Assembly: GCA_028751875.1 (NCBI GenBank)
Contig: CM054158.1
Coordinates: 6,473,361-6,537,360, forward strand
DNA from: Rapana venosa
Taxonomy: Eukaryota > Mollusca > Gastropoda > Neogastropoda > Muricidae
Length of the DNA: 64,000 bases
Reading direction: 5' to 3'
Made by a program: the position numbers and the translations under genes
The notes under the pieces: generated by a model
What the model saw: only the letters and a program-made list of their open reading frames with translations
Databases searched by the model: none
What the model was told of the DNA's origin: nothing
Shown: positions 34,551 through 47,892 of the stretch, in pieces
Numbering within the stretch: the first letter of the stretch is position 1
Layout: each line of letters starts with the position of its first letter

Positions 34551-37015
34551 GAATGGATGGGAATAGTTTTATGTCAACTCTCCTACACCACTGCCTTGTG
34601 GAAAGAGAGGTTTTTTATTTGGTTTTTGTGTCCTTTTTCAAAAAAAATGTTTTTTTTCTTTTCTTTTTTGTCCTTTTTTTTTTTTTTTTCAATTATTCCC
34701 TGTTTTCAAGTAAATGATGCAGGATGGTTGGCAGGACAGATCTCTCTCAGGTCCCCTGACCGTTTGATCTTTCGAAAGTTCGTTTGGGTTTTTTTTTTTT
34801 TTTAAAGAAAGGAGTAATACGTTGAGTAGATCTCCCCATGCTGCTCAGGACTTTTTAATGAAGAAGCCATCCAGTTGATGTCCCATCATCACATGTGGTG
34901 TTTCATCTTTCCCATTTTGACCATCAACATCAATCCACCACTCTGAGTGCTATCGTTTGCTGCAATCAAGTCTGGAATGAATATAGTGTGTGTGTTCCTC
35001 TACCTGGTTGTGTGACTGACTGACGGACTGCTGACAGTCTAGGACTGGACTGGTTCAGTTTGTTTTGGGGGTTTTTATGAGTTTTGCCTAACTAGTACAT
35101 GTATATATACATGTATGTATACCCTGGAGAATGGTGCCGTGAGTGAGTGAGTCAGGAGGTTTGTGGAACGTGGAACAAGTCTTGGTGGCAAGTGTACTTA
35201 CTTTTCTGTATGATACTAGAAACTCAAGGAACTGTCTGCCCCTAGAGCATAGAGCCATGATGACAGTGCAGGTCCTGCCCTGTTCTTCAAGTTGTGTTTT
35301 GCTAACACTACTACAGTACAGCAGGGCAAGAGTTGCCAGCTGGGTGGTCTGTATTTCGTATCAGGCAGCTGAAGCTTTGTTCTTATTGCATTGTTTTTGG
35401 AAAGGTGGACCTTTCCCTTGTGTAAAACTTGTCCCTTTTGCATGTAATCCTTCTTCCTAAAATTCTGTACACACACACACAAAGACACACACACTTAAAG
35501 AAAAGGAACAAATTATATATAAATTGAATAAACTTTGAGTGAATGGAGACATAAATGTTCGAATTAAATGCTCACATTGTTTTTCCATTGTATTAGAATT
35601 AAATCTTGGTGTTACTGTATTCTCTGTAATCAAATTGACAACCATGATTAGTTTCTAAGCATATCAAACAATTCATCAACATTGTAGTATTTTCACAGTG
35701 ACAGACAAGGGACATAGAGAGAATGTATTCACGAATGAATGCTGGTTTCATTGTAGTGACACAAACATGAATATCGTCCACATGCATAATCAGAGACTCT
35801 TTTTTTTTTCAAATCTATAGGAGGCTTCTTTACTTTCCTCCATCAATCATCTGTTTATCTTTATTTTTACCCTATTTTTTTAAAGTAAGCACTTTTTTTG
35901 TTCTTGGGTTAATTGGGGGGGGGGGGGGGGGGGGGGGGTTCTCATCAAAATATAAGTTATGGGTTTTCAGTCATTGCTTTCACTTGGACATTTTGAAATA
36001 AGAAATTCAGCTTGAATCCCTTTAAACTGCATTACAGTTTGTTGGATCAGATTTGTATTTTCAGCATTTTAAAGTATGTATGGCAGTTGGAAGGGGGGAG
36101 GGGTTAAGATGGATAGTTTCCATATCAGCAACTTGAGGGTTACTTTTGGTAAAATGTATAGAAGGCATCATTTAATTTGATAAATTGAACGGTAAACATG
36201 CTTAGTAAATAAAATTGGAAAATAAAGAAACTATGGCTAGCATTCAATGCCTTTTTTGCCCTTCATAGGGGCAATAACGCTGTGAAGATCAACATTATTT
36301 TAAAATAATTCCTCGAAAGCTTACTGATATTGTTGAAAGAATGCAAGTCAATACAGTTTACCAAGGTAATTCATTGCCCTGTTATGAAAATCACATTCAA
36401 TATTACCTGCTGAGAAATATTAAAAAGGGATAATTTTTTTTATTCTTTTTTTTTTTTAAGAAAAATAAAGGGATTGTCAGCTGCATCAAAACAAAAGTTT
36501 CCTGGTGGCATACCATGCAAAGTGTCAGTTTGGAAATGCCTTGATGTTGAATTCAAAAATAAAACTTTTTTTTTTTTAATTCCAAGCTTCAAAACCCAAG
36601 TATATGTGTACAACAGTGTGAAAGTGTCAGTTTTAAGGCAGTATTGCCCTTTTATTAGCAGTGTATTGATAAATGGGGAAAAGGTTACAAACACTTTTCA
36701 GATTACTATTATGTTAAATCTTTGTCTTGCTAAACAAAAACAAACCAAAAAACTTCCCAGATATACACATCTTCACAGTACAGATCAATCAAGGAATGAA
36801 AAGTATGCACAATGATATTTCACACAACTTTGAAAAAAAAACCTTTTAATTTCAGGTCTATAACAACATTATATCAATATCTAAGCACAAAACGTAGCAT
36901 TATGTTCGCAAATGGGTTTGGTTTTTTTTTTATAATACTGATCGTGTGTCAAGATTTTATTAAAGGTTCAGAGGTATTTTTGTATAATTATACATATATG
37001 TCATGCATAATACTG

Positions 37016-37021
37016 AATAAA
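37016..37021 (+). other. Candidate polyadenylation signal AATAAA
   Basis: Canonical hexamer in ACTGAATAAAGTGG on the BCL9 strand, 7.6 kb after the stop. Several other AATAAA copies exist upstream, the nearest at 29646-29651, so use of this one is uncertain. Confidence 0.2.
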
Positions 37022-38019
37022 GTGGATACAACTTATTGCTGTACAACCAATGCAGCCAAGTGATTAGATAGTGAGGTGTTTTTTGTTTGTTTTTTTGTTG
37101 GTGGGTTGTTTTTTTCTGGAAATGTTTTAGTTAGAAAAGAATTTTTAGAAATCGGTTAATGTTAAATTGAACAATATGTTTTATGAAAACTTTTGGGTTT
37201 TTTTAATGAATGGAAAAAATAAAAAAATATTTTTAAAAGAATGGATCAAATAAGAATGATTCTGTATTTCTGATTTAATTATGAGAACATTTACAGTATT
37301 TTGCCTTGTCACTTTCAGTTTTGTTTTTCTGTTCTTAAGTTAGATTGTGTTTTGTTTTGTTTTTCCGACAGGTGGAATTATATAGTGTGCTTGATGTGTG
37401 AAAAAAGTTGATCTTATGGTATTGAGTTTGACAATATCACAATGCCAATTTTACATTTACATTGCCATTAAACTTAGGTGAAGTTTACATTGAATGAATT
37501 TCAGTGTAGCGTGCATTTGTGTGTCAGGTAAAGATGAATTACTTCTCTTAATTAAACAATGTTTGGGCTCGTGTTTGCTTCTCTTCTACTTGTGTATGTA
37601 CATCTGAGCCCATATATATCATGGTGATTGCCTCGTTTATACCAGGAATCTGTTTTTGGCAAGTTAATAATGTGTTCATGTTCATGCTTTGTATCAATTG
37701 ACAGTTCTAAAATATTTGATTTTCTTGTTATTATGTCTTATTTGTGCCTGATTGATTGTAAGTAAAAAGGCATTTGCATTTCTATTTTTCTGTTTCCTGA
37801 CTGGCCTTTGTTGTATGAGTGGTTGGTCAGTTTGTGTGGAGTGTTGAAGTGTGAACAAGATTTGAATGAAAGGGGAACTCCTCCTGTTGTTGCACTGAAA
37901 CCAAAACAGAATGCCGTTGGAGTTGGTGGCAGGGTTCATGCTGGAATACTGGGAAAATCAGGGTATGCAACAGTAAGGTCTGGAAAAGTCTTGGAATTGT
38001 TTTGGGAAGGAATTTTTTT

Positions 38020-38840
38020 TATATCTAAGTTCACATGTCAACTTCAATAGAAAGTAACAGGGCAAAAAACAAGCAAAGCAAAAACAAACAAAACTCGGAG
38101 GAAAAAGCAACAAAACTGAAATTGAAAACATGATAATCATGAACGATTTTAAAGCAGTCAGATTGTTTTCAAATTTCAGTTTTGGTTTTTAAAAAAATGC
38201 CTGTCAACTTAAAAAGAAAGTAACGGGGGAAAAAAACACAAAGCAAAACAAAAACAAACAGAACTTGATGGAGAAAAACACCAAAACTGAAACAGAAAAC
38301 ATGAGCAATGTGAACGTGATTTTAAAGCAGTCAGATGATTTCTATATGTTGGTTTGGTTTTTTTAGATGTTGCTTGTCAACTTAAACTAAAATGAAAGTA
38401 AGGGGGGAAAAAGCACAAAGCAAATCAACAGAACTTATATTGAAGTTAAAAACACACCAAAACTGAAATTAAAAACATGATCATGGTGAACTTGGTTTTA
38501 AAGCAGTCAGATGATTTTTATATGGTTAAAAAAAATAGTCTGTTAACTTAAAGAGAAAGTAACAGGGGTAAAAGCACAAAACAAAAACATAAGCAGGAGG
38601 AATGCCCTCACCAAAACTGAAATTTAAAACACTGTCATGATGAACTTGATTTGAAAGCATTCTAAAGATTTTAGTATGGTAAAAAGAAATTGTTTGCCTG
38701 TCAACTTCAAAAGAAATTAACAGGTGAAAAAACAGAACCAGACAAAACAAACAGCTCTTGTATTGGAGAAATAAACAAACACCAAAACTGAAATTAGAAC
38801 GGTATCATGATGAACTGGATGTCAAAGCAGACAGATTAAG
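38020..38840 (+). repeat. Five-copy diverged tandem repeat, ~165-bp unit
   Basis: The anchor TGTCAACTT (or TGTTAACTT) recurs with TCAACTT starting at 38038, 38204, 38377, 38543 and 38701 (spacings 166, 173, 166, 158). Each unit holds in order an A-rich GAAAGTAACAGG-like block, CACCAAAACTGAAAT, AACATGAT and AAAGCAGTCAGAT. Copies are diverged, so the array is old. Confidence 0.85.
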
Positions 38841-39429
38841 TCGATAAGAATTATCTCCCTTCTCAACAGAGGGCATGCTGGGAAATGTTTACTTCCTCTA
38901 TTTTAAACATGGGCAATGACTGCACAATACATCACAGAACAGCAAGTGTGAAATGAAAAAAAGTACATTATCAGTGAACTGGTAGCAGAATGAACAGTAT
39001 CAGACTTGGATGGAATCTGTTGATTAAATTTTAGAGCATGCAGATGGATTTTTACTGGATACTGACCTTAACAAGCAGCAGAGGAAGGAAGAAACATTGG
39101 CCTGGAACTTCAAAAGATGAACAGTTTAAATTCATCAATGCCAGTCTTTGTTTATGCAGGATTATATCAAACCTCATGCATCATCAGATTTGGAGCAAGC
39201 CAACTTATAATGCAACATTGCTTTCCTACATAAGGATAGTTTGTAAGCCTATGTTACTGTTTTATATGAACTGAGGGCTGTTGATTTGCTAGATATATCT
39301 TTCAGCCTTACTCCCCACCCCTACCTCCATCTGCTCATTTCATTCTCTGCACGTGAATTGGTGTCATTCTTTCCCAAGTTTAATATTGTAACCATAATCC
39401 TTTTTCAATTTCATCCCATTACCTATGTT

Positions 39430-39700
39430 TATTTGGGGGGTGATAGCCTAATGGTTGGAACATTGCTGGTGGTCTGATGGGATTGAATTGAGGCACCCGT
39501 TTTAGAGAATGTTACCATGGAGTTAACATCAGTACAGACTCTACACCCCCATAAATCCTTTGGATGAGACTATAAGCTGAGGTCCCTTATGGGAACGCAT
39601 GCAGAACATCTTGCGCACATGTTAAAAACCTGTTCTTCCTTTCAGAAAAGCAGGCCATTTTTGCAAGTGGAAAACTAGAATGGATGACAAAATGAAAAAA
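39430..39700 (+). mobile_element. SINE family A-like copy with tRNA-like head
   Basis: Head TAGCCTAATGGTTGGAACAT (A-box-like) and a weak B box, then GGATGAGACTATAAGCTGAG, GCATGCAGAACATCTTGCGC and AAAGCAGGCCATTT. The 3' tail module is missing. Confidence 0.65.
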
Positions 39701-40289
39701 ACAACTGCACACAATCGGATCCTCTTAATAATTCGAAGCCTTAGAGCAACAACAGTTTATCTGAAAAAAATTAGCAATTTTCAATTTTTTTTCATATTTG
39801 GTAGAATTTAATGTAAACTTTCAGATGACAAAAGTATAAAATAAAAGTGTTATTATTAAAGATATTTGAAAAAAACCTTTGTGCACAAAATTACCCTAGC
39901 AAATTTCACAGGATACACTGGACTACTGTACAGCATCCCGCTTTTCCTCTAAATGCTTTAATGCCAATTACCTGGGACAGGGGTCTGCAACAGCGGACAT
40001 CCAGCTGTGTAAACCCTTCTTGCCTAGGAATTTCGAAAATTCCAGGCAAAAACAATCCACCAGTTGCAAATATGCATTTATGCGCTTGCTTCTACATGTA
40101 TTACAACATAAAGATGTTATGAAAAAGATCGCATCAATACTCATTCTCTTTTCAAAAACTGAATGCTTCGTTCAATTCTCGATTTGTTCTGACCTTTCAA
40201 ACTTTTCAAATGAGTGTATCTCAAAACTTTTGAAAATGGCGGCTCAGTGGATAGACTGTTGTTGCTATCAGGCATGGTTATTCTCAATA

Positions 40290-40610
40290 CAGGGGGGTGG
40301 GGGAGTGGTTAGAGCATTGAGCTGCAGTCAGATGGCCTGAGTTCAATCCACCACCAAGATGACCATTCAAGGAGATTTTCCCCCTGACTCCTTTCTCCTG
40401 AAAGTGCTTTGGATTAGATGTTTAAGAGAGTACCCATGTACATGCTAGTGGGAATAGATGAGAGCATTTCAACAAAAATGCATGCATATTGCTATTGGGA
40501 TTACACATCATTCCCAATGTTGGAATGTGACTATCTTAATGGTGGGTAAATAGTGGCTATGCAAAATCTCACCATTGGTGAACCTTGGAGCTCTAGCTGA
40601 GTAAGATACA
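40290..40610 (+). mobile_element. SINE with different tRNA-like head and family A tail
   Basis: Head GGGAGTGGTTAGAGCATTGA with B-box-like GAGTTCAATCC, a body unlike 5855-6262, then the common tail from CATTCCCAATGTTGGAATGT to GGTGAACCTTGGAGCTCTAG. Confidence 0.75.
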
Positions 40611-41585
40611 GACAAAAATTTCTCAGTAGGGCCCTGATACACCTGACCTCTATAATATGGGAGGCTGTGGGCATTGTGGTTGGTTAAACACCCGTTTTAT
40701 GCTCAACTCTTGATCCAACATGAAACAAAAACTTGTGTACATTTTCTCTCTTTTGGGTCTTATTTCATCACAATCCACTGTCTTCACTTTGATAGGGAAA
40801 GATTAGTATATACCTTGCAAGTGTACCGAGATGGTAGATAATAGGTAAGTCGTAGTGGTAATTGTACAGAGCCTGATAACCTTGGAGTTCTAGCCAAGGA
40901 ACGGAAAAATAACAACACACACACACCAACAACAAAACCAAGATAAAGTGAAAATTTCACCTTCACAAATTTCACGTTTGTGTCTATTTGATATCAATAT
41001 CTGTGGAACACAAAAGAACCAACAACAACAAAGTCCAGGAGAAGGGGAACAACAAGGGAAAGCAGAAGACTACCAAACAAGAGAGCGAGTAATGCATGCT
41101 CAATTCATGCCCATCACAACAGTAATAGGAAAGCAAGGATTCCCATGTCAGTACTCCTCAGGCTACGGGTGTGATTCTATCAATTCCTAGCTGCACAGTG
41201 GGAAAACTGAACTTCTGATCTAGAGGAAAAAATCTTTTAATCAATATTCCAAGATTTTTTTTTTTAAAGATCTAGGAAGATAGAAGAGGATTTTTTTTTT
41301 ACATTGCATTAGATCTTACAGTAGATTCTGACTGGACAATGATAAGTATTTGTTGGCCAAAGTGTCTCTGTCTGTTTAGTATTACGAAAGACAATCGAAA
41401 AGAGAAAAGAAAAGTAGTCAAGTTGCAATGCTGACATTTTCAACCTTGCTGCCTGTGACATTTGTAAATGCTGGCATTTCCGCCGTCTAGTAAGTTTCTT
41501 CTTGTGAGTTCTGGATTTAGGCTAAATCTAAAGTTTAGGGATGTGTGCACCGACTAAAATATTTGTAATGGTAACTTTCCTCCTC

Positions 41586-41653
<68 letters not shown>
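41586..41653 (+). repeat. (CT)n microsatellite
   Basis: About 68 bp of CT with one TT interruption. Confidence 0.9.
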
Positions 41654-41654
<1 letters not shown>

Positions 41655-41999
41655 ATGTACTAAAAAGTTATAGTATGACCTGAGTGAGAGTAGAAATCTT
41701 TTTCATTTTTCTACCCCCTTCTTTACCCATACTGTAGCCAAACCAGACATAACCGAAAGCATCTGCAGTTCTTTCCTCCTTTGCATTTGTTTGTTTGTTT
41801 ATTTATTTTTGCTGGGTATTTTTCATTGATAAAATTGCTGCCTCCAAGTTCTCGGCTGTTTTCTTACTACTTTCCAAAGGCTTTGTGCTTATCTTGGAAG
41901 TCACTTCGTTTTTTATTTTATTGGTATGGTAAGATTGTCTGTCCTTTATCAACTACTCCCTCCATGGGGAGTGATTGGGGCACAAAACTGTATGTTTCA

Positions 42000-42365
42000 T
42001 CCTGTCAACGACAGACTGAATCGGGGAGAGCGCAGCCCATCTCTCTGCAGCAGCAGGGTGCAGGCCAGGTAAAGCTCCTGTCATCCATACCACTGGCCAG
42101 CCATAGCTGGCCTCCTCATCCATGATAGGCCATGGGGTTTTAACTGTATAATGCCCACAACATGTTATGCATGCATTTGTGCGTGGGTCATGGGATCTCA
42201 GTTTACAGTCTCATCCAAAGGACTTTCAGGAAAGTTGCAGTCAGTATCAATGTTCTCTAGGGGGGAAAATCCCCTTGAACAGACACCAGAGGAGATCTGA
42301 ACGCACATGCCAGTTTCCATCAGATCACGGTATGATGTCCTTACCACTAGGCTGCTTCGCCCTTA
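42000..42365 (-). mobile_element. SINE family C-related copy
   Basis: On the minus strand the head reads GCAGCCTAGTGGTAAGGACA (A-box-like), with a degenerate B box (GCGTTCAGATC) and the module TTTGGATGAGACTGTAAACT. The extent toward 42000 is approximate. Confidence 0.6.
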
Positions 42366-43596
42366 AACAGGGTGCACTTGGTAATAAAACTTCCTGCAGA
42401 TCGGGAAGAGTCAGCCGCTGTAGTGCACTGGTGCCATGACCCATGGCTGTTACTTGGCATCCATCCACCATTTACAGTTCCATTGCATCTTGTCCAGGCG
42501 TAAAGCATCTAGGTGTCAATTCTTTCGGAGTGATAATTGTCCTGCACTTACCTTCAAACACTCAATATGCACTTTCCTTCCCAAAAATTGTTTGGTACAA
42601 ATTTTGATTATTAATCGATTTGTGTATTAATTATTCATGTACAGTTTTATCTGGTACAATAGTCTGCGTTGATTTTCTGATCACAAGACAGTTGGAAAAT
42701 ATTTTGCTTGTAACCCATTGGTTTCTTATCATCTGTACACGTATACCAGTTCAGACATATCAATCCAGGAGTCTGAATTGTCAGCTTAAACAATCAGGTG
42801 TGTTACTGTTGATGAATGCAGTTCTTGCTTTTTGACTGTTTTGGTCAACCATACAGTTTTGTCCCCTTTGCCTAGCTATGTGAAAGTACGTTTGGTTTTT
42901 CTACTGTCCCTCAATTGATTTAAAATTTTAAAAAAAGAAGAAAAAAAGAGGTTTACAAGCTCATGGAGTTGTGTTTCCAAATAATCAATAGTCAGCAGTC
43001 TTATCTTGGCAAGCAAGTAAAACTAACGGGTATTTTGTGTCTCTTACCACTTTGGGAAAAGTCTTTTAAAGGATGTTGGAAGTACAGGTTGAAGATATTT
43101 TTTACTACTACTTGGTTTTATTAATAAGATTTTTCTTATGCACACCCACAGTGAGTGTCCGCATTCTTTTATACACCAGTTTAAGGGGAAGTATTCAATT
43201 GTTGTGTTAATTTGTGTCTCTGATTAAAAACAAAAAACAACAAACAAAACACACAAAAAAACTCAACCATCTAAGCCAACAACAGAAAAAACACACCATA
43301 GCCACGACAAAGTACCACACACACACACACACACACACACAGTCTCTCTCAATTTCAGAAAAGTCGGGGTTCCCTCATCCCCTCTCCTGCCAGTCCCTGC
43401 TCCCCTCCCTTCAGTTGTTACCCTCCTCAGCAAAAACATTGGCCCAGGCCAAAAGCTGTGTCAGGTTATTGATGTTAGCTAATTGCCAAGGCCTACATTA
43501 AAATGTTGTTATGTTTAAAATGTTGTGTTGAGATTGCCTTCAGCCATGACAAGCTCTTAACATAGCAACCTGCACTCTCCTTTATAGGAGAAAAAA

Positions 43597-43790
43597 TCCT
43601 CTGAAGTCGGAGTATGGCTGCCTATGTGGCGAGGTACTTGAAAAGAGTCATACATGCAAACTTCTCACCCGGTGTACTTTCTATCTCACAGTGATTCCCA
43701 GGAGGGATGAGTGAGTCAGAGTGCATGTTCTGGGTGACCCCCAGGGGTAAAGCTGGGGAACGCACAACAACAACAGCAAAAACATTGGTG
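43597..43790 (+). repeat. Interspersed repeat family B, copy 2
   Basis: Partner of 2455-2690: CCTCTGAAGTCGGAGTATGG, CTGCCTAT, GGTACTTGAAAAGAGTCATA, ending near an AAC-rich tract that may be the 3' tail. Confidence 0.55.
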
Positions 43791-44404
43791 GCTGCAGCCT
43801 TGTATGAATTATGCATGCTTCAGATGTGAATGCAATTTGTCTGCAACAAACTGGTGTACAGTATACTGTACAGGAGCTTCCTCTTTGACAATGCATGTAT
43901 TTCATCAGACTTTGTTATGGTTTCCTGATATAATCCATATATGTATACATCCTGTTATCTACTCTAGTGCCGTTACTATAAAAAGAAAAGTAAAGAGAGA
44001 AAGTGGGCTAAACAGGAAGTAATGTTTACAGATTCAGCTCCTTAACTTACATAAGTGAACTGACCACTATTGCATGTTTGAAAAGGAGCAAAATAAAACA
44101 GGATCTGATATGCTTTTAATATATATACACTGAGCAAAAACAAAACACAGAAGAACCCAGTTGAAATGCCAGGGATCTTTCAGTATAAATAGCATCCCCC
44201 ACTTTCTGAGAATTCTGCACTAGAAATGTCCCCTTTTCTTTCCCTCTCTTTATTTCTTTTTTTTTTTTTTTATTCCCTCCTGCATGTTTTCCGCCTTCCC
44301 AGTCTATTCTCCTGCCTTTGTTCAAGCAAATCTTACAAAGAGTTTGTTTTCTTAGTATATACCTTATTTCAGTATATGACAATTTGCATGTATTGTTTTG
44401 TTCA

Positions 44405-46010
44405 GGTGACCAGGTCTCACCTATCGGTGTCACTGGGCACGATAATTGCTGTCATACCCAGTGACACAACACATTATCCTCCTTCTCCGTTTGCTTTGAT
44501 CTTCACAGGCCCTGTTGACTTCATGGAGTTCCATGCCACAGGATTTGGTGATGTTGCCAATGAGAGAAGCTGGTGGTCTGCCTGTTGTTTTTAACCCGTC
44601 TTGCCTTGAAAGACAGCCTTCATGAGGTCCTTGTCTTGGTCTCATAGCCTTAGGCCTGCATATAGTTTAATTTCCTTTCATTTACTCATGGTAGAAGTTG
44701 CCTTCTTTTCCCCAGTTCTTGCAGTATGCTTTTATTTGTTCTATCTGTCCAGTTGACCATGAGCAGCCTTCTAAAAAAAACTATATCTCAGCTGCTTTGA
44801 TTCTTTTTTATATCATCTTTTCTTTGTGTCCAGGATTTGCAGCCATATATAGCATGATGGGCCATTGTAAGCATTCCAGTATTTTCATTTTCAGCTGTTA
44901 AGGATTGCTGCTATCTTTTCAGATGATTCAATCTGCTTTTAGCCATGCTTTTTCTTGTTTGACTGGCTCTAGGCATGTAAAGTCTTTGACATTTTGCAAA
45001 GGATTTTATCCATCTTTAATTCAGCAGTTGGCCTAGAATGTTATCAAGGCCTGGTGACTTTCTGCCTTTAAGCTCTTTGGTGGCAGTCTCAGCTTCACTT
45101 CTGATGGGTTCTGGCCCTAACTCAGAACTTTTTTGACGTTGCAATCAAAACCTGAATCTTTTTTAAATAATTTTTAGGTATATTTAATTTTTGACCATTG
45201 AAATACATTTTACCCTATTCATACCATCTTTTTTATAATGGCCTCTGGCTCAGAGTTGTTTTGTTGAGGTACATTGTATTGACATGCTGATTTTTTGGCA
45301 TGAAACTTCTTTTGCTGGACTGATCTGTTGAAAGAATTCTATAGATTTTCCTTGTGTTACAGCCAGTTTTTCTTGTCTCTTTGAATGTTGCTTCGGATTT
45401 CTCTCTCTAAACATAAGTATTCTTCTCTTTTGCCTGATTTGCGACTTTGCTCTTTGTGTGTGTGTGTGTGGCTAATTCCAGTACATCACTTATAAATGGT
45501 TTGGGTTTCTTTTGGTGTTTTTTTCCTTTCTTAGTTTACCCCCAGCTACATCAGTGTAGACTATTTTCATGTCAGTCCAACTTTCTTTTGGCAATTTATT
45601 ATTTTCCGCCCATGCCTCTAGCAACTGTGAAAAAACAATTACTTCTTTCAATTTGAAAACATGGGCCTAGTCTAGATCTTCAGTGTCAAATTTTGGGGTT
45701 GGTGTATTTTGGATATTTTTCATAGCTTTAAATATCATTTCCATCAAGACAAGTATGTGGTCTGTGCCTGGCAAGGTCTTTTTGAGTTTAGAAATGCTGA
45801 TTTCCATCTTCTATCATCAATCATTATGTAGTTGATATGATTCCTTGCTGTCTCCTGGTGATGCCCAAGAGTAACATCTTCTGACTGGCTGCTTGAAGAG
45901 GGTGCTTGAGATCTCTCCAGTGTCCAGGCAGTGATATTGTAAACGCTGGGCCACAGGATGTCCATTCTGCAGTGTTATTTGCCCATAGCATGGCTGGCAT
46001 TTTCCCTTTT
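44405..46010 (-). mobile_element. Degraded APE-type non-LTR retrotransposon (endonuclease and RT remnants)
   Basis: On the minus strand, fragments in several frames give: an endonuclease C-terminus (about 45960-45750; ARNHINYIMIDDRRWKSAF, compare the RNQIDYI..RRW.. signature); the start of an RT palm near 45040 (ELKGRKSPGLDNI); YGCKSWTQ-like sequence near 44830; and a C-terminal block at 44640-44440 (GRPPASLIGNITKSCGM, then HEVNRACEDQSKRRR). The middle of the RT is deleted and frames are broken throughout. A T-rich stretch at 44257-44271 lies past its 3' end. Confidence 0.75.
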
Positions 46011-46346
46011 TTTGGTACATTGAAGGGTTCGGTATCTTTTTTTTTAATCACCTGGGGATGATAAATTAAGCAGAAGGGCTGGCATCCTCAGCATGGCCAG
46101 CCCCCCCCCCCCCCTCTACCTCATTTTTCTAGATTGACAGTGTTAGATAGTGAAGGGATTGAATGGTGTTGATTCTGAACTTGAGGTGAATGTTACTGGA
46201 GTTGCTGAAGGTGACAGCCTTGCTATGGCCTGTGTGGTCAGTTGGGCTGTAAACGGAATGATGCAAAAATGCTTGTGGCTTTCACAGCAGGTCAGGCGAT
46301 GGCAACTTCAAAATACCTCATTATTGTAAAGGCACTACCTCTTCCG
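46011..46346 (+). other. Unassigned DNA between LINE remnant and poly(C)
   Basis: Contains a poly(C) run at 46100-46113. No gene seen. Confidence 0.4.
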
Positions 46347-46347
46347 C

Positions 46348-46376
<29 letters not shown>
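46347..46376 (+). repeat. Poly(C) followed by poly(A)
   Basis: About 30 C directly followed by nine A, next to the left edge of the SR-gene downstream DNA. Confidence 0.85.
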
Positions 46377-46387
<11 letters not shown>

Positions 46388-47386
46388 TACTCAAGAAAAT
46401 GATACAACATAACACACAAAAACAAAAACAACAAAGTCATCACATGGAATCAAAATTTATTTTATTTTCATTATATGATACAAATTACAAAGAACAGTGC
46501 AACTGCAACTCGTGAATTTTCATCAAGTGAGTCCTCAGAAAACCACAAATCCCTAACACAAAGTGTACAACCATTTTAAAAAGAACATACAACAAGGCCG
46601 CATCATGGACATTTATCGTATTGTGGCCTGCAACTGCAAAAAACAAAAGCAAGAAAATCTACTCAATACTATGGGTGTATACATGTATATCAAGCAAGTG
46701 TGTGGCAGAGAAAGGAAGTGTACATGCCATCAGATGTTTCTCATCCGAATGAAGTTTGCAAAGATTCACAAAGAACTATGAGGAAGGGAGAGAACTAGAC
46801 AGAAAAAGAGTATGAGGAAGAGAGAGAATAAGACCAAAGAAGCATTGTACAAGACCATTGCATTATTTGTTGGGTTTGGGAGTGTTTTCCGAGTGATACC
46901 CTACGAACTGTTTGTTCTTTGCATTCTGATGCAACAAATGGTTTTGATAAAAAATTTAAAAACCCAACACACACCATCATGACTTTCTGATATCTAATTT
47001 GAATGTTACGGAAATGCGTTATTGCATGAGCACCTTTTTAATGTAGGTGTTCAAAATTCTGGGAACAAACATATGAAATCTGAACAATATATACATTTGC
47101 TGGAAGAGTGAAAACTTCTCAACATCAGCAGAGACACAAATATGGTGTTTCTGTAAGTGAATCAAAAATACAACAAAAAAGAAACACCAGACCCTAGCCA
47201 AAACATGAACTAAAACATTGAAAAATCCAACCCAAATCAATCCCAACTTTAACCAACCTTTATCCCATAACCAAAGCATTTTGTTTGTTTTGTTTTAATG
47301 TCTATTCACTACATGGTGATTTAGACACACCCGCATTCATACCAAAGTACCTATTATTACACACCGCATCTCTCTCTCTCTCCCCT

Positions 47387-47427
<41 letters not shown>

Positions 47428-47892
47428 ACTAATGACAATAAAGGTCTTACAGGTGAAGAATATATATATCCAAAGCATGTGAGTGAGTGAGTGTTCATGA
47501 TTCAGACGAGCACTGAAAACCCCTCAAGTCAAGACTGACCATTGTCTTTTTTAAAAAAAAGAAAGAAAGAAGAAGTTTAAAATGCAGAAAAGGGTATATT
47601 TTGTTTAAACCAGAAAGCCATAACAAAGAAAACAAGTATAACACTCTTTTGACATTGACAGCACATGTATATGTCCATGCACACTGACAGCATTTCAAAG
47701 AGAAGAGGGAGACCACACTGAGGATGCACTGCCTTGTCCTTGGTAACAGCAGACACTTTCATAAATACTGAATCTATCTGCTTCTGCCATCTGAAACAAG
47801 TACATTTTAGTTCTTTACCATTTTGTATAGTTAATTCTTTTGCTTGAAAGAAGTAGGTATTTTGCGTCTGTAACAGACTCATGATTATGAAG

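Larger units (their letters stand above)
29445..38019 (+). other. BCL9 3' UTR and downstream flank, no further gene seen
   Basis: AT-rich DNA after the BCL9 stop. How far the 3' UTR extends cannot be fixed. AATAAA hexamers occur at 29646-29651, near 31445 and 35526, and at 37016-37021 among others. It contains a CT microsatellite (30549-30726), poly(G) runs (32960-32976, 35917-35938) and a GT minisatellite (34290-34545). No coding potential of note. Confidence 0.5.
38841..44404 (+). other. AT-rich intergenic or 3'-flank DNA with SINEs
   Basis: Besides the SINEs and family B repeat listed separately, it holds a (CT)n run at 41586-41653 and an AC run at 43316-43340. No host gene recognised. 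Confidence 0.5.

Noticed and set aside
38020..38840. CRISPR-like array
   Set aside because: Units are ~165 bp, diverged throughout, with no short identical repeats and unique spacers; animal genome context.
44430..44645. Minus-strand 71-codon frame (GRPPASLIGN...)
   Set aside because: Matches the C-terminal block typical of LINE polyproteins, so it is retrotransposon debris and not a gene.
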